The notes under the pieces: model-generated
The model's database searches: none
Seen by the model: the letters and a program-made list of their open reading frames with translations, nothing else
Told to the model about the DNA's origin: nothing
Program-made: the position numbers and the translations under genes
Shown here: piece after piece, positions 8,564 through 16,724 of the stretch
How positions within the stretch are numbered: position 1 is the stretch's first letter
Layout of the letters: each line of letters starts with the position of its first letter
NCBI GenBank assembly: GCA_002011235.1
Contig: MTMO01000002.1
Span: 124,001-188,000 of the forward strand
DNA from: Archaeoglobus sp. JdFR-27
GTDB taxonomy: Archaea; Halobacteriota; Archaeoglobi; Archaeoglobales; Archaeoglobaceae
DNA length: 64,000 nucleotides
Reading direction: 5' to 3'

Positions 8564-8799
8564 TCAAACCTTCAACCTGTATTTTGTCGTTTCAGAACCT
8601 CCTTCGTAGAATACTGTCAAAATAGCATCGACATAACCCTTATCTTCTGGGTTTGCTTAATACTCGATTGTTCACCTAAATTGAAGAACTTCGCCTCAAC
8701 TCTGTCATTGTGATTGGGTATCTCAGACTCATCCACATACACAGTGATGGAGACAAGTATCGTAAGGAGTATGAATAACATCAGGAAATTTTTATCCAT
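8564..8799 (-). pseudogene. Frameshifted small secreted or membrane-anchored protein
   Basis: From the ATG at 8799 the frame gives MDKNFLMLFILLTILVSITV, a clear signal/anchor segment, then a polar region ending at a stop at 8617. A neighbouring frame continues with NPEDKGYVDAILTVFYEG and ends TTKYRLKV at a stop at 8564-8566. Joined near 8655-8665, the two frames make a plausible 77-residue exported protein with a hydrophobic anchor. A one-base loss best explains the break. It may be a real pseudogene or a sequencing error. No family is recognised. Confidence 0.55.
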
Positions 8800-8914
8800 A
8801 ATTCAAACAGAAAGTAAAAAGAGATAATTTTTAGGAAATTGACATGATTATGATGTCTTCAGGAAAATTCACCGAACCACTACCTTTTTAAATTCCGTGG
8901 AAGTTGGGAAGGTG

Positions 8915-9610
8915 ATGAGGATTCCGCTTTACATTGAGATGGCAGGGAAAAATGTTCTCATAATTGGGGGAGGAGGGGTTGGTACATCTAGAGCTAAAAA
9001 ATTTCTCGAAGCAGGAGCGAATGTCAGAGTTCTCAGCATCGAATTCACACCTGAAATAAAAGATTTGGAGAGGAACAATCCGAGACTCGAACTAATTGAA
9101 GATGATGCTAATACCTTCGATCTAGAGCCCCTTTTTGAGTGGGCTCATTTCGTTACCGTTGCAGTTGGAGATCTAAGGCTTAATGAGGTTGCAAAGGTTT
9201 TAGCTGCAAAAAAGAAGTGCTTTTTGAACTTGGCCAATGATTCCTCACAGACAGAAGTTGTAGTCCCGTTCGATGGGGAATATGAAGGGGTTAGGTTTGC
9301 TGTCACAACAGAAGGCAAGAGCGGTGTTGTTGCAAGAATGATAAGGGATTCAATCCTGGAAATGCTCAAAAAGGATGATGAGAAAATTTATCTTTTAAAG
9401 GCAATGGATTATCTCAAAAAATACATGAAGGCAGAAAAGGTTCCAATAGATCTAAGAATGAGTCTTTATTTCGAAATAAGTTCTGATGAAGAGTTCAGAA
9501 ACCTTGTTAAAGATGGAAACATCGATGAGGCAAAGAGCCTTGCAGAGAAACTCGTCCAAGAGTACGTCAGCGGAAAGAGGATACCCAAATCGAAGTCCTT
9601 GACATTCTAA
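8915..9610 (+). CDS. Precorrin-2 dehydrogenase / sirohydrochlorin ferrochelatase (Met8/CysG-B-like)
   Basis: The protein of about 231 residues starts MRIPLYIEMAGKNVLIIGGG, with the NAD-binding GGGGVGTSRAKKFLEAGA and the typical LVTVAVGDLRLNE-like, NLANDSSQTEVVVPF and VTTEGKSGVVARMIRD segments of Met8p/CysG N-terminal domains. It converts precorrin-2 to sirohydrochlorin, and possibly on to siroheme. The ATG at 8915 is preceded by GGAAGGTG; a GTG at 8897 is a poorer start. It is followed 20 bp later by the fused siroheme decarboxylase, placing both in the siroheme-to-heme route used by sulfate-reducing archaea. Confidence 0.92.
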   Translation: MRIPLYIEMAGKNVLIIGGGGVGTSRAKKFLEAGANVRVLSIEFTPEIKDLERNNPRLELIEDDANTFDLEPLFEWAHFVTVAVGDLRLNEVAKVLAAKKKCFLNLANDSSQTEVVVPFDGEYEGVRFAVTTEGKSGVVARMIRDSILEMLKKDDEKIYLLKAMDYLKKYMKAEKVPIDLRMSLYFEISSDEEFRNLVKDGNIDEAKSLAEKLVQEYVSGKRIPKSKSLTF

Positions 9611-9630
9611 GTGTAACTTTAGGTGTAATT

Positions 9631-10650
9631 ATGTTACCAACCACAGAAACAAATGGAGATGAGTCGAATAAGTTCAGTGAGGAAGAAAAAATTCTTTTAA
9701 TGGCTTTACAGTATAATTTTCCCCTTTCTGAGGAGCCGTATTTTGATGTGGCAGATTTTACAGGACTAAAAATTGAATACATACTCAGCAAAACAAAGGA
9801 TTTTTTAAAAAAAGGGGTAATAAAAAGGGTTGGTGCCCAGTTGAATTACAAAGCCTTCAAAGAGATTGGATTTGCGGCACTCATAGGAGCTTCCGTTAAT
9901 TTAGAAGATGTTACGAGGGTTGCCCAGATAATCAATTCCTTTAATCCAAAACATAATTATCTGAGGGATGATGAGGAATATAACGTTTGGTTTACCCTAA
10001 AAGAGAGAAGTCCTGAAAAACTAAAAGAGCTTGTAAGGAAGGTTATGGAAAAATGTTCAATCGGCGATTATGTTTACCTACCATCGAAAAGGGTTTATAA
10101 AATGGATGTGAAGTACGATCTTTTCCGGGGCATTTCTTACAGTGAAGCAGGAATTGAGAATCCATCTGTCCCAAAGGTGGAAGATGTCGGAGTTAATGCT
10201 AAGCTGTTGCTTGAACTTGAGAGGAGCTTCAAGGTTGAAGAAAGACCTTTCAAAAGGATTGCCCAAAAATACGGTTTGGGGGAGGGAGAGTTAATTTCTT
10301 TGATTGGAGAACTCATTGAACTGAGAGTTATCAGAGGATTTTACGCTGTTTTAAAGGAAAGGAAAATTGGATTTGCTGAAAATGCGATGAACATGGTTGA
10401 AACGGAAAAAACAAAAAAAGTTGCCCTGAAATTGCTGAAGAACTTTCCTGAGATCACCCACCTTGTGGAAAGAGAAACAGATAGTAAATGGAGGTATCCG
10501 CTTTACTTCATGATCCATGCATCGCGTAAGGAGGCGATTGAGGAAATAAGAGAGAGAGCTTTGAGCGTCCCTGAAGTAAACTCAATAAAAACACTATATA
10601 GCTTAAAAGATCTTAAAGGGGAAAACGACTCATCGGTGGCTAAAGCATAA
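9631..10650 (+). CDS. ahbAB: Fused siroheme decarboxylase AhbA-AhbB
   Basis: A 339-residue protein made of two Lrp/AsnC-like units. Each has an N-terminal winged helix (residues 15-60 and about 190-240: VIKRVGAQLNYKAFKEIGFAA and VIRGFYAVLKERKIGFAEN) followed by a RAM-like alpha/beta domain. In other organisms AhbA and AhbB are separate and form a heterodimer that decarboxylates siroheme to didecarboxysiroheme. The halves here are joined by a short linker around residue 175. Position after the Met8-like gene supports the assignment over a transcription factor. The 3' end overlaps the end of the convergent Cas4-like gene by 21 bp. Confidence 0.88.
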   Translation: MLPTTETNGDESNKFSEEEKILLMALQYNFPLSEEPYFDVADFTGLKIEYILSKTKDFLKKGVIKRVGAQLNYKAFKEIGFAALIGASVNLEDVTRVAQIINSFNPKHNYLRDDEEYNVWFTLKERSPEKLKELVRKVMEKCSIGDYVYLPSKRVYKMDVKYDLFRGISYSEAGIENPSVPKVEDVGVNAKLLLELERSFKVEERPFKRIAQKYGLGEGELISLIGELIELRVIRGFYAVLKERKIGFAENAMNMVETEKTKKVALKLLKNFPEITHLVERETDSKWRYPLYFMIHASRKEAIEEIRERALSVPEVNSIKTLYSLKDLKGENDSSVAKA

Positions 10651-11178
10651 CTCCCTACATAATTCCTTATAGCTGCAGTTAAAACACTCTCCAACCCTTC
10701 CAGGTGGAATTTCTCCTTTTTTGATAATATTATAAACTCCTTCATAGAATTCTATGCTCCTTTCAAAAAGAAGTTGGTTGAACTTCCATTTGCTCTTTCT
10801 GATTTTATTCTTTGAGATTTCTAGTATAAATCCATTCTTAAGCCCTTCCATTTCAAGATATAAGTTGAGCTGTGCAATCCACCTCTTTTTTGGGATTCTG
10901 GTAATGTTCGAAACCCTTTTTACCTCCACGATCTCGAAACGATTCTTTCCTAACACCCTGAAATCTGGTTTTCCTGTAATGTTAAAGCTATCAAAGTGAA
11001 GTTTTCTTTTCCTAGTGGGATAAAGACGATACCTCTCTTTTAAGAAGTTTAATGCGATTTTTTCTCCCAAATTACCGGCTTTCTTGACTTTTGGGTCGAT
11101 TCTTTCCAAATCAGGGTATTTTAGCTTGAAATATATCCATTTTGGACAACGAAAAACCCAACTTGCGAAAAAATTCAT
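10630..11178 (-). CDS. Cas4/RecB-like PD-(D/E)XK nuclease with an iron-sulfur cluster motif
   Basis: The 182-residue protein has one cysteine near the N-terminus (FRCPKW) and three near the C-terminus (CFNCSYKELC), the arrangement that holds a 4Fe-4S cluster in Cas4 and Dna2/AddB nucleases. The nuclease core is GKPDF followed by FEIVEVKR, the D and ExK catalytic residues, then a QLNLYLEME helix. No CRISPR array or other cas gene lies in the window, so this is a stand-alone Cas4-like nuclease, probably in DNA repair or end processing. It is convergent and overlaps the heme gene's end. Confidence 0.8.
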   Translation of the reverse strand: MNFFASWVFRCPKWIYFKLKYPDLERIDPKVKKAGNLGEKIALNFLKERYRLYPTRKRKLHFDSFNITGKPDFRVLGKNRFEIVEVKRVSNITRIPKKRWIAQLNLYLEMEGLKNGFILEISKNKIRKSKWKFNQLLFERSIEFYEGVYNIIKKGEIPPGRVGECFNCSYKELCRELCFSHR

Positions 11179-11252
11179 GCAGAACAGGGATAAATTTACA
11201 AAATAAAATTATTGGGTGGAATGAAAGTAATGGTTTTATAGACAAAAGAAAT

Positions 11253-11360
11253 GGGGCCGCCGAGATTCGAACTCGGGTCTCCAGCATTTTGGACGGTTTT
11301 AGATTTTCACTTCAACCAGCACCCCAAGCTGGGAGGATAACCAGGCTACCCTACGGCCCC
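11253..11360 (-). tRNA. tRNA-Pro with an intron of about 35 nt
   Basis: The acceptor GGGGCCG pairs with CGGCCCC, and the T arm CCGAG-TTCGAAT-CTCGG is intact. The anticodon stem CCAGC pairs with the second GCTGG copy; the loop reads TTGGGG, giving anticodon GGG (TGG is possible if the stem is shifted by one). About 35 bases lie between the loop and the 3' stem, at the canonical 37/38 intron position; the intron's TCCAA can pair with TTGGG of the loop, as expected for a bulge-helix-bulge splice site. Exons total about 73 nt. Confidence 0.9.
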
Positions 11361-11450
11361 TTTATGAAACTTTCATGAGACCCCTCACAATTTTGAAATA
11401 GCTTGCCTTTTAAAGATTATGGTCTTCACCGGGTAAAAACTATAAGCGAT

Positions 11451-11570
11451 ATGGTGTGGGACACGTTTATCTCTCTACAACTCACCTAAGCCAACTCAAG
11501 AGATAAATCCAGAAATCTTGAATCTTAAGGAAGAGAATTAGGAGAATCTTAAAAGATGTCACCACACCAT
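11451..11570. other. 120-bp structured element: candidate non-coding RNA or MITE-like element
   Basis: ATGGTGTGG at 11451-11459 is matched by CCACACCAT at 11562-11570, and the next four bases GACA/TGTC extend the stem to 13 bp with one bulged A. Inside it, TTTATCTCT (11466-11474) pairs perfectly with AGAGATAAA (11499-11507). The region is non-coding, between the tRNA-Pro gene and pyrB. No target-site duplication is seen. It could be a small RNA gene, an operator structure of pyrB, or a miniature inverted-repeat element; the sequence alone does not decide. Confidence 0.5.
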
Positions 11571-11623
11571 TTTTAGTAAAAGCTTTGGCAAAATTTATAT
11601 CTCCTATATCCTAAAAATATCTG

Positions 11624-12568
11624 ATGTCGATTCTGAAAAAAGAGGGTGTTGGGAGATTCAAACATCTAATTTCTATTGATGAACTTACTAAAGAGGACAT
11701 CATTTATATTTTAAGGCTGGCAGAGAAATTTGAGCCTATTGCAAAGGGTAAAAAGGTGAATAAAAGCTTAGAGGGGAAAATACTTGCGAACCTCTTTTTC
11801 GAACCATCGACAAGAACTAGGATGTCGTTCGAGGCTGCTATGAAAAGGCTGGGTGGAGATGTGATCAACATGACAGCTCAGGAGGTAAGCAGTGTTGCAA
11901 AGGGTGAGACGCTTGCCGACACGATAAGAGTGGTGGGAAACTACGCAGATATAATCGTTCTGAGACATCCCCTAGTTGGAGCTGCCAAATTCGCCGCTGA
12001 GAATTCGATAGTGCCTGTGGTGAATGCTGGTGATGGAGCTGGACAGCATCCAACACAAACCTTGCTCGATTTATACACGATGATGAAGGAGGCAAAGCTT
12101 GAGGGGTCAAAGATAGCTCTTATGGGAGATTTGAAGTATTCAAGGACTGTTCATTCCTTGATTAAGGCCCTGGCTCTTTTCAACACAACAATCTACCTCA
12201 TAAGCCCTCCTATGTTAAGACTATCTGAGGAATTCATCGAGGGATTGGATACCAAGACATCCAAGGTGTTTGAGGTAAGCTTAGAAGAGGTAATCGATGA
12301 GATCGATGTTCTTTATGTTACGCGAATTCAAAAGGAGCGATTTCCCGATGAAGAGGAATATAGAAAGGTAGCGGGGAGCTACGTGATCACCCTCGATTTG
12401 TTGAGAAATACGAAGGAGAGCATGATCATCATGCATCCTCTACCCAGAGTAAACGAGATAGCAACAGATGTTGATAAAACCAGACATGCGAGGTACTTCG
12501 AGCAAGCTTTCTACGGCGTGCCGATAAGAATGGCAATTCTGAGCGAGCTTCTTGATGGTAATGGTTAA
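11624..12568 (+). CDS. pyrB: Aspartate carbamoyltransferase catalytic chain
   Basis: A 314-residue ATCase catalytic subunit: the carbamoyl-phosphate motif FEPSTRTRMSFE, the catalytic VLRHP region, HPTQTLLDLYTM for aspartate-side contacts, the MGDLKYSRT strand and HPLPRVNEI near the C-terminus. It makes carbamoyl-aspartate in pyrimidine synthesis. It is followed 23 bp later by pyrI, so the holoenzyme is the allosteric two-chain type. A TATA-like stretch lies about 25-40 bp before the ATG. Confidence 0.97.
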   Translation: MSILKKEGVGRFKHLISIDELTKEDIIYILRLAEKFEPIAKGKKVNKSLEGKILANLFFEPSTRTRMSFEAAMKRLGGDVINMTAQEVSSVAKGETLADTIRVVGNYADIIVLRHPLVGAAKFAAENSIVPVVNAGDGAGQHPTQTLLDLYTMMKEAKLEGSKIALMGDLKYSRTVHSLIKALALFNTTIYLISPPMLRLSEEFIEGLDTKTSKVFEVSLEEVIDEIDVLYVTRIQKERFPDEEEYRKVAGSYVITLDLLRNTKESMIIMHPLPRVNEIATDVDKTRHARYFEQAFYGVPIRMAILSELLDGNG

Positions 12569-12591
12569 GGTGTTAGTTTAAGGTGATAAAA

Positions 12592-13092
12592 ATGTCGATG
12601 GAGAAAGGCACGAAGGATAAAGGTGCGAAAAGCGATAGAAAACATCTGGTTGTGAGCAAAATCAAAAACGGTACAGTAATAGACCATATCTCGCCAGGAA
12701 TGTCACCTCTCGTCCTTAAAATCCTTGGAATCGGGCCGGGTTCTAAGGAAGCTGTCTCGATGGCGATGAATGTGCATAGCAGCAAGATGGGTAAAAAGGA
12801 CATCCTTAAGGTAGAGGGAAAGTTCATAAGTGACGAAGAGCTGAATAAGATCGCTTTAATAGCCCCAGAAGCTACGATAAACCTTGTTGAGAACTTTGAA
12901 ATAACAAGGAAGTTTAGGGTTGAGCCACCGGAGGTTGTTGAGAACATAATAAAATGCCCGAATCAATACTGCATCTCCAATAGCAATGAACCTATAAAAT
13001 CGAGGTTCAGAATATTCACCGATGGTAGAAAGGTTGTTGCCAAATGCGATTACTGCGGAAAGAAACTCTATAGTCTCCAAGATTACATTTAG
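12592..13092 (+). CDS. pyrI: Aspartate carbamoyltransferase regulatory chain
   Basis: About 166 residues. The N-terminal nucleotide-binding domain carries VSKIKNGTVIDHI, and the C-terminal zinc domain holds four cysteines as CPNQYC and CDYCGKK. It binds CTP/ATP and modulates PyrB. The ATG at 12592 has AGGTG at good spacing; a GTG at 12583 overlaps that ribosome site and is rejected. A nine-base in-phase duplication, TACATTTAG then TACATTTAT, covers its stop codon. Confidence 0.96.
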   Translation: MSMEKGTKDKGAKSDRKHLVVSKIKNGTVIDHISPGMSPLVLKILGIGPGSKEAVSMAMNVHSSKMGKKDILKVEGKFISDEELNKIALIAPEATINLVENFEITRKFRVEPPEVVENIIKCPNQYCISNSNEPIKSRFRIFTDGRKVVAKCDYCGKKLYSLQDYI

Positions 13093-13182
13093 TACATTTA
13101 TATCTATTCATATCGTTTCAATTGAAGGATGCAAATCGAATTTAACAAAAAAGTTTAAGGTTTTACATTCTACATTTTTCCA

Positions 13183-13919
13183 ATGAAATTGAAAGTAACC
13201 ATTTGCGAACTTGAGTCTGCGTTGAATGGCTGGAGTCTTCTAAAAAATCACGTGAAAAAGGAGAGAAGTGATCTTGTAATCTTACCTGAAATACCTGCTT
13301 ATTTCTGGTTTCCTTCCTTACCGGAATTCGACAAATACGTCTGGTAAGAGGCTTTAAATGCTATAACAGATTTATGCCAAAGCTTCATGAGCTTTCTACA
13401 ACGGTAATCTCAACAAGACTAATACAAGAGGGAGATCTACGATTAAACCAAGCTTTTTACTATTTCAATGGCTACCAACCTCTTCGAAATAAACACTACT
13501 TCCCGAATGAGAGTGGATTTTATGAGGCGAGATGGTTTCATAGAGGAGAGAAAAATTTCAAAGTTTTTAAAGTCAATAGAATTTCAACGGGCATTCTTGT
13601 CTGTAGTGAGTTGATGTTTAACGAAATTGCGCGTCACTACGGAAAGCAGAATGCGCTTATAATTGCTGTTCCAAGAGCCACAACAGATTTGAAGCGATGG
13701 AAGGTTGCATTACAAATGGCAGCGATAGTGTCTGGTTCGTATGTTTTGTCATCCAACCGTGTTGGAGAAATTGGTTTTAACGGTTTCGGATGTGTAGTTT
13801 CTCCAAATGGCGACATAATTGCTAATACGTCAAAAAGTGAGCCTTTTGTCACAGTTGAGATTGATTTGAAGGAGGCAGAGAAAGCAAAGACAACATACCC
13901 AAGATATATCCCTGAGTGA
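13183..13919 (+). pseudogene. Broken nitrilase / carbon-nitrogen hydrolase family gene
   Basis: The first frame (ATG 13183) contains LVILPEIPAYFWFPSLPEF, holding the nitrilase glutamate, but stops with TAA at 13345. After a further frame change near 13370-13400 the next frame carries LRNKHYFPNE with the catalytic lysine region and GILVCSELMFNE with the catalytic cysteine, and continues to a normal end at 13919. All three catalytic positions survive, but a stop and a frameshift interrupt them, so decay looks recent. Total length of about 245 codons is normal for the family. The original substrate is unknown. Confidence 0.8.
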
Positions 13920-14008
13920 TTTTTCAGCATATCAAAAACTGGGATTTGCAAAAAGCTATAATGCTAAAAATTCAGCAGTTACTACGAGCGCTTTAGTTTA
14001 TTCCTTAT

Positions 14009-15247
14009 TTATTCTTTATCAAAATATTTTAAAAGATCTCCGATATTCACGATTATCTGTTCTCCCTCCTCTAAATCCCTCAAAATCACTTTTCCATCTT
14101 TAAACTCGTTTTCAGCAACGATCACAGCATATTTAGCTCCAACCGTATTTGCGAAGCTCAGCTGCTTTTTCAGACTTCTCTCCATAACATCGCTCAACAC
14201 AGTTTTACCACTCTTCCTCAGCCTTTCAGATATCTTCAAAGCCTCCAGTTCCATTCCCGCTGTGTATGCAACTAAAATGCTCTTGGCAGCATCCGCCTTC
14301 ATTTTGCATATCTCTGCTATCCTGTCAAAGCCAAGGGCAAAACCAGTAGATGGAACGTCACCACCGCCAAAAAGATGTGTTAGGCGATAGCTCCCCCCTC
14401 CACAAATCTGGTTTTGAGCTCCTAACCCCTTTTTTGCAAAAGCTTCGAAAACAACGCCAGTATAATAGTCTAAGCCCCTAACTATACTGAAGTCAAGGTT
14501 GTATTCTATTTCAAGCTTTTCAAGCCCTTTACAGAGATTTTCTAAGTAAGAGAAATCAAAATCTGGGATTATTTCTTTTGCAGAGTTGATGACCTCAGTT
14601 CCACCTTTAAGCCCGATGAGATCTTTGATAGGGTCGAAATAGCCTTCAAGTCTTTCTGAACTGAGATACTTTTCAAGCCCCTCGATATCATTTTTATCGA
14701 TCATTCTCATAATTTTGTAGTATCTTGCCTCATCAACATCCTGCAAAAGCTTTCTCAGCAAGCCTACATGCCCAATGTTGAGCGTGAAATTGAGGTTGAG
14801 ATTTTTCATTATGTTACATGCGAGAACGATGACCTCGAGGTCTGCCAAATAAGAGTCTGAGCCTATTAACTCAACTCCAAACTGCCAGAATTCTCTATAC
14901 CTCCCTTTTTGGGGATTCTCATATCTAAAGCAGTTGGAGAAGTAATAAAATCTCAGGGGCCTAGGCATAACAGAGCACTCATTAACGAACATCCTCATAA
15001 CGGGAGCCGTTAACTCTGGCCTCAAGGCCAGATCCCTTCCGCCCTTATCCTTGAATGCATAGATTTCTTGAACGATTTCCTCTCCACTTTTTATTGTAAA
15101 GAGATTTAAATGTTCAAAGGTTGGGGTATTGATCTCTCTGTAGCCGTAGCTCTCTGCAGTTTCGCGCATTATTCTTTCAATCACTCTCCTTTTTTCCATT
15201 TCATCCGGCAGAAAATCTCTCGTTCCCCTTGGTCTCTCGATCTTCAA
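14009..15247 (-). CDS. hisS: Histidyl-tRNA synthetase
   Basis: A class II synthetase of about 412 residues: the N-terminus reads KIERPRGTRDFLPDEMEKR, motif 2 is FRYENPQKGRYREFWQFG, the histidine-specific loop is GLDYYTGVVFEAF and motif 3 is GFALGFDRI; an anticodon-binding domain closes the protein. The best start is TTG at 15247, which follows GGAGGGTGA and begins exactly at the conserved PRGTRDF region; a TTG at 15265 would place the ribosome site inside the gene. It follows the RNA-ligase-partner gene with 23 bp between, in one minus-strand operon. Confidence 0.96.
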   Translation of the reverse strand: MKIERPRGTRDFLPDEMEKRRVIERIMRETAESYGYREINTPTFEHLNLFTIKSGEEIVQEIYAFKDKGGRDLALRPELTAPVMRMFVNECSVMPRPLRFYYFSNCFRYENPQKGRYREFWQFGVELIGSDSYLADLEVIVLACNIMKNLNLNFTLNIGHVGLLRKLLQDVDEARYYKIMRMIDKNDIEGLEKYLSSERLEGYFDPIKDLIGLKGGTEVINSAKEIIPDFDFSYLENLCKGLEKLEIEYNLDFSIVRGLDYYTGVVFEAFAKKGLGAQNQICGGGSYRLTHLFGGGDVPSTGFALGFDRIAEICKMKADAAKSILVAYTAGMELEALKISERLRKSGKTVLSDVMERSLKKQLSFANTVGAKYAVIVAENEFKDGKVILRDLEEGEQIIVNIGDLLKYFDKE

Positions 15248-15270
15248 TCCTGTCACCCTCCCCAAACCCT

Positions 15271-15939
15271 TTATTCCTCAGCCTCTCCGATTGCTTTTAA
15301 ATATTCCCTTAACATCTTCGGGAACTTCGAGGCTTCAACATACCTTAAGCCGAGCTTCTCCGCCCACTTCCTTATTCCTGCGTCACTGCTCACCACTCCC
15401 GCCTCGAGCTCCTTTGCCAGCAGCAAGACATCAATATCAGGCTCGCTGTCAAGGATTCCACCTCTCAAAGCAATTCTATATCTCTCTCTGAACCTGCTTA
15501 CAAGCTGCCCAACCTCATTCTCGATTTCTTTTCTGCTTTCTTCTGAATTGCAGAGCTTTGAAGTCACTACGGAACTCTCCCAAAGGAATTCTTCTGCCAG
15601 CTTCTTACCCTGATTTATCTTCTGCCTCATCGTTAAAACGTATTCGTAGAAAATGGCCGCAGGAATCTTTACTTCATACCGATTTGGGGTCTTTTTTACA
15701 AGCCATGTATCTATTTTTGAATAAACATCCTCTTCACAGTTATATCTCTTCAAGAAACTCGTTAGCTCGGAATATACTGTAGGATATGGGATATAGCAAC
15801 TTATATCGAGCTTAAGCCTCGCTTTGGCGATGTAGTTGAGCAGTCTATCGGCTGACTCACAGATAGTGGATAAACCTTCTGAATCTCTCATTCCCGTATC
15901 GGTGAGGGCCGTGGTGTCGAGAACGAATCTCTGTTTCAT
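15271..15939 (-). CDS. RNA ligase partner protein (PIN-fold, UPF0278 family)
   Basis: About 222 residues from MKQRFVLDTTALTDTG. The PIN-domain acids are visible in FVLDTTAL near the start, PYPTVYSELTSFL, and DSEPDIDVLLLAKELEAGVVSSDAGI near the C-terminus. This is the archaeal family named RNA ligase partner because it is usually next to an Rnl3-type RNA ligase. No ligase gene is in the window; instead the next genes are fibrillarin and Nop5. An upstream ATG at 16023 would add a 28-residue Lys/Ile-rich leader not seen in the family, so 15939 is preferred. Confidence 0.85.
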   Translation of the reverse strand: MKQRFVLDTTALTDTGMRDSEGLSTICESADRLLNYIAKARLKLDISCYIPYPTVYSELTSFLKRYNCEEDVYSKIDTWLVKKTPNRYEVKIPAAIFYEYVLTMRQKINQGKKLAEEFLWESSVVTSKLCNSEESRKEIENEVGQLVSRFRERYRIALRGGILDSEPDIDVLLLAKELEAGVVSSDAGIRKWAEKLGLRYVEASKFPKMLREYLKAIGEAEE

Positions 15940-16034
15940 AATAACCCAACGGGAGAATTTTACTTTAATCTTTCTAATATTCTTTCGAAATTCCAAAATT
16001 AGATATTCCAAAATCAAGATCAAGATCTAAAAAT

Positions 16035-16694
16035 CTAAAATTCCACATGAACAAAGATGTGATCCTTGTGGTATGGATCGAGTTTTCCATACTTAACTAT
16101 CGAAAAACTCCTCTCAAGCTCGGAAAGCACACGCTTGAAAACCTCTGAAGGTTCAGCAACAGAATCAATACTTCTGGCTTTTACCATGATCAGTCCCCCT
16201 CCACCTTTTTTCAAAAAGAATTCGGCGTTTTTAGCGAAGATCTCACTTTGATTTTTCTGTGCTATATCCTGGTAGATAAAATCTACTTCCTCAACTATTC
16301 CAGCATACTCTTCAGGCCTTGATGCATCCTTTAATAAAGGAATTATGTTCTTTCTCTCCAGAGCCAGTTCGAGGAACTTTTTAAAGGGCCTGGCTGAGTA
16401 TTCTATCGCGTATATATGCCCTTTTTCTAGTATGTCAGAAAGATGGCTCACTGTTGTGCCACTGGCAGCCCCTAAGTACAGTATTTTGATTTCTGGCCTG
16501 AAATCAACCGTATACCCATTTAAAATCATAGCTGCTAGCTTAGACCTATACGGAATCCATTCTCTGAAATCTGAGAACTTCCTTTCCCCATAATGTGGCT
16601 TAAATTTACTTTTAGTGACTAAAAACTCTCTGTTTTCGTATCTTACAAGAAAAACGTTATGAGTTATCTGCTTCAAAATCTCTACATCTGTCAT
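16035..16694 (-). CDS. flpA: Fibrillarin-like rRNA/tRNA 2'-O-methyltransferase
   Basis: The 219-residue archaeal fibrillarin has YRSKLAAMILNG before the SAM-binding ILYLGAASGTTVSHLSDI, then IYAIEYSARPFKKFL, DFIYQDIAQKNQSEIF with the catalytic aspartate, and the KARSID lysine/Ser region. It is the methyltransferase of box C/D RNPs, acting with Nop5 and L7Ae. It lies 30 bp after the nop5 gene, as is usual in archaea. Its stop is followed by short tandem repeats. Confidence 0.97.
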   Translation of the reverse strand: MTDVEILKQITHNVFLVRYENREFLVTKSKFKPHYGERKFSDFREWIPYRSKLAAMILNGYTVDFRPEIKILYLGAASGTTVSHLSDILEKGHIYAIEYSARPFKKFLELALERKNIIPLLKDASRPEEYAGIVEEVDFIYQDIAQKNQSEIFAKNAEFFLKKGGGGLIMVKARSIDSVAEPSEVFKRVLSELERSFSIVKYGKLDPYHKDHIFVHVEF

Positions 16695-16724
16695 CCAGTT
16701 AACCTCCTTTTAGGATTTGATCCC

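Noticed and set aside
9631-10650. Lrp/AsnC transcription regulator
   Set aside because: Two Lrp-like units in tandem and linkage to the siroheme dehydrogenase fit AhbAB much better.
10630-11178. CRISPR-associated Cas4 call
   Set aside because: Domain fits Cas4 but no other cas genes or arrays are near, so only Cas4-like nuclease is claimed.
11451-11570. 5S rRNA because of the 120-nt length
   Set aside because: None of the conserved archaeal 5S loop sequences are present and the stem layout differs.
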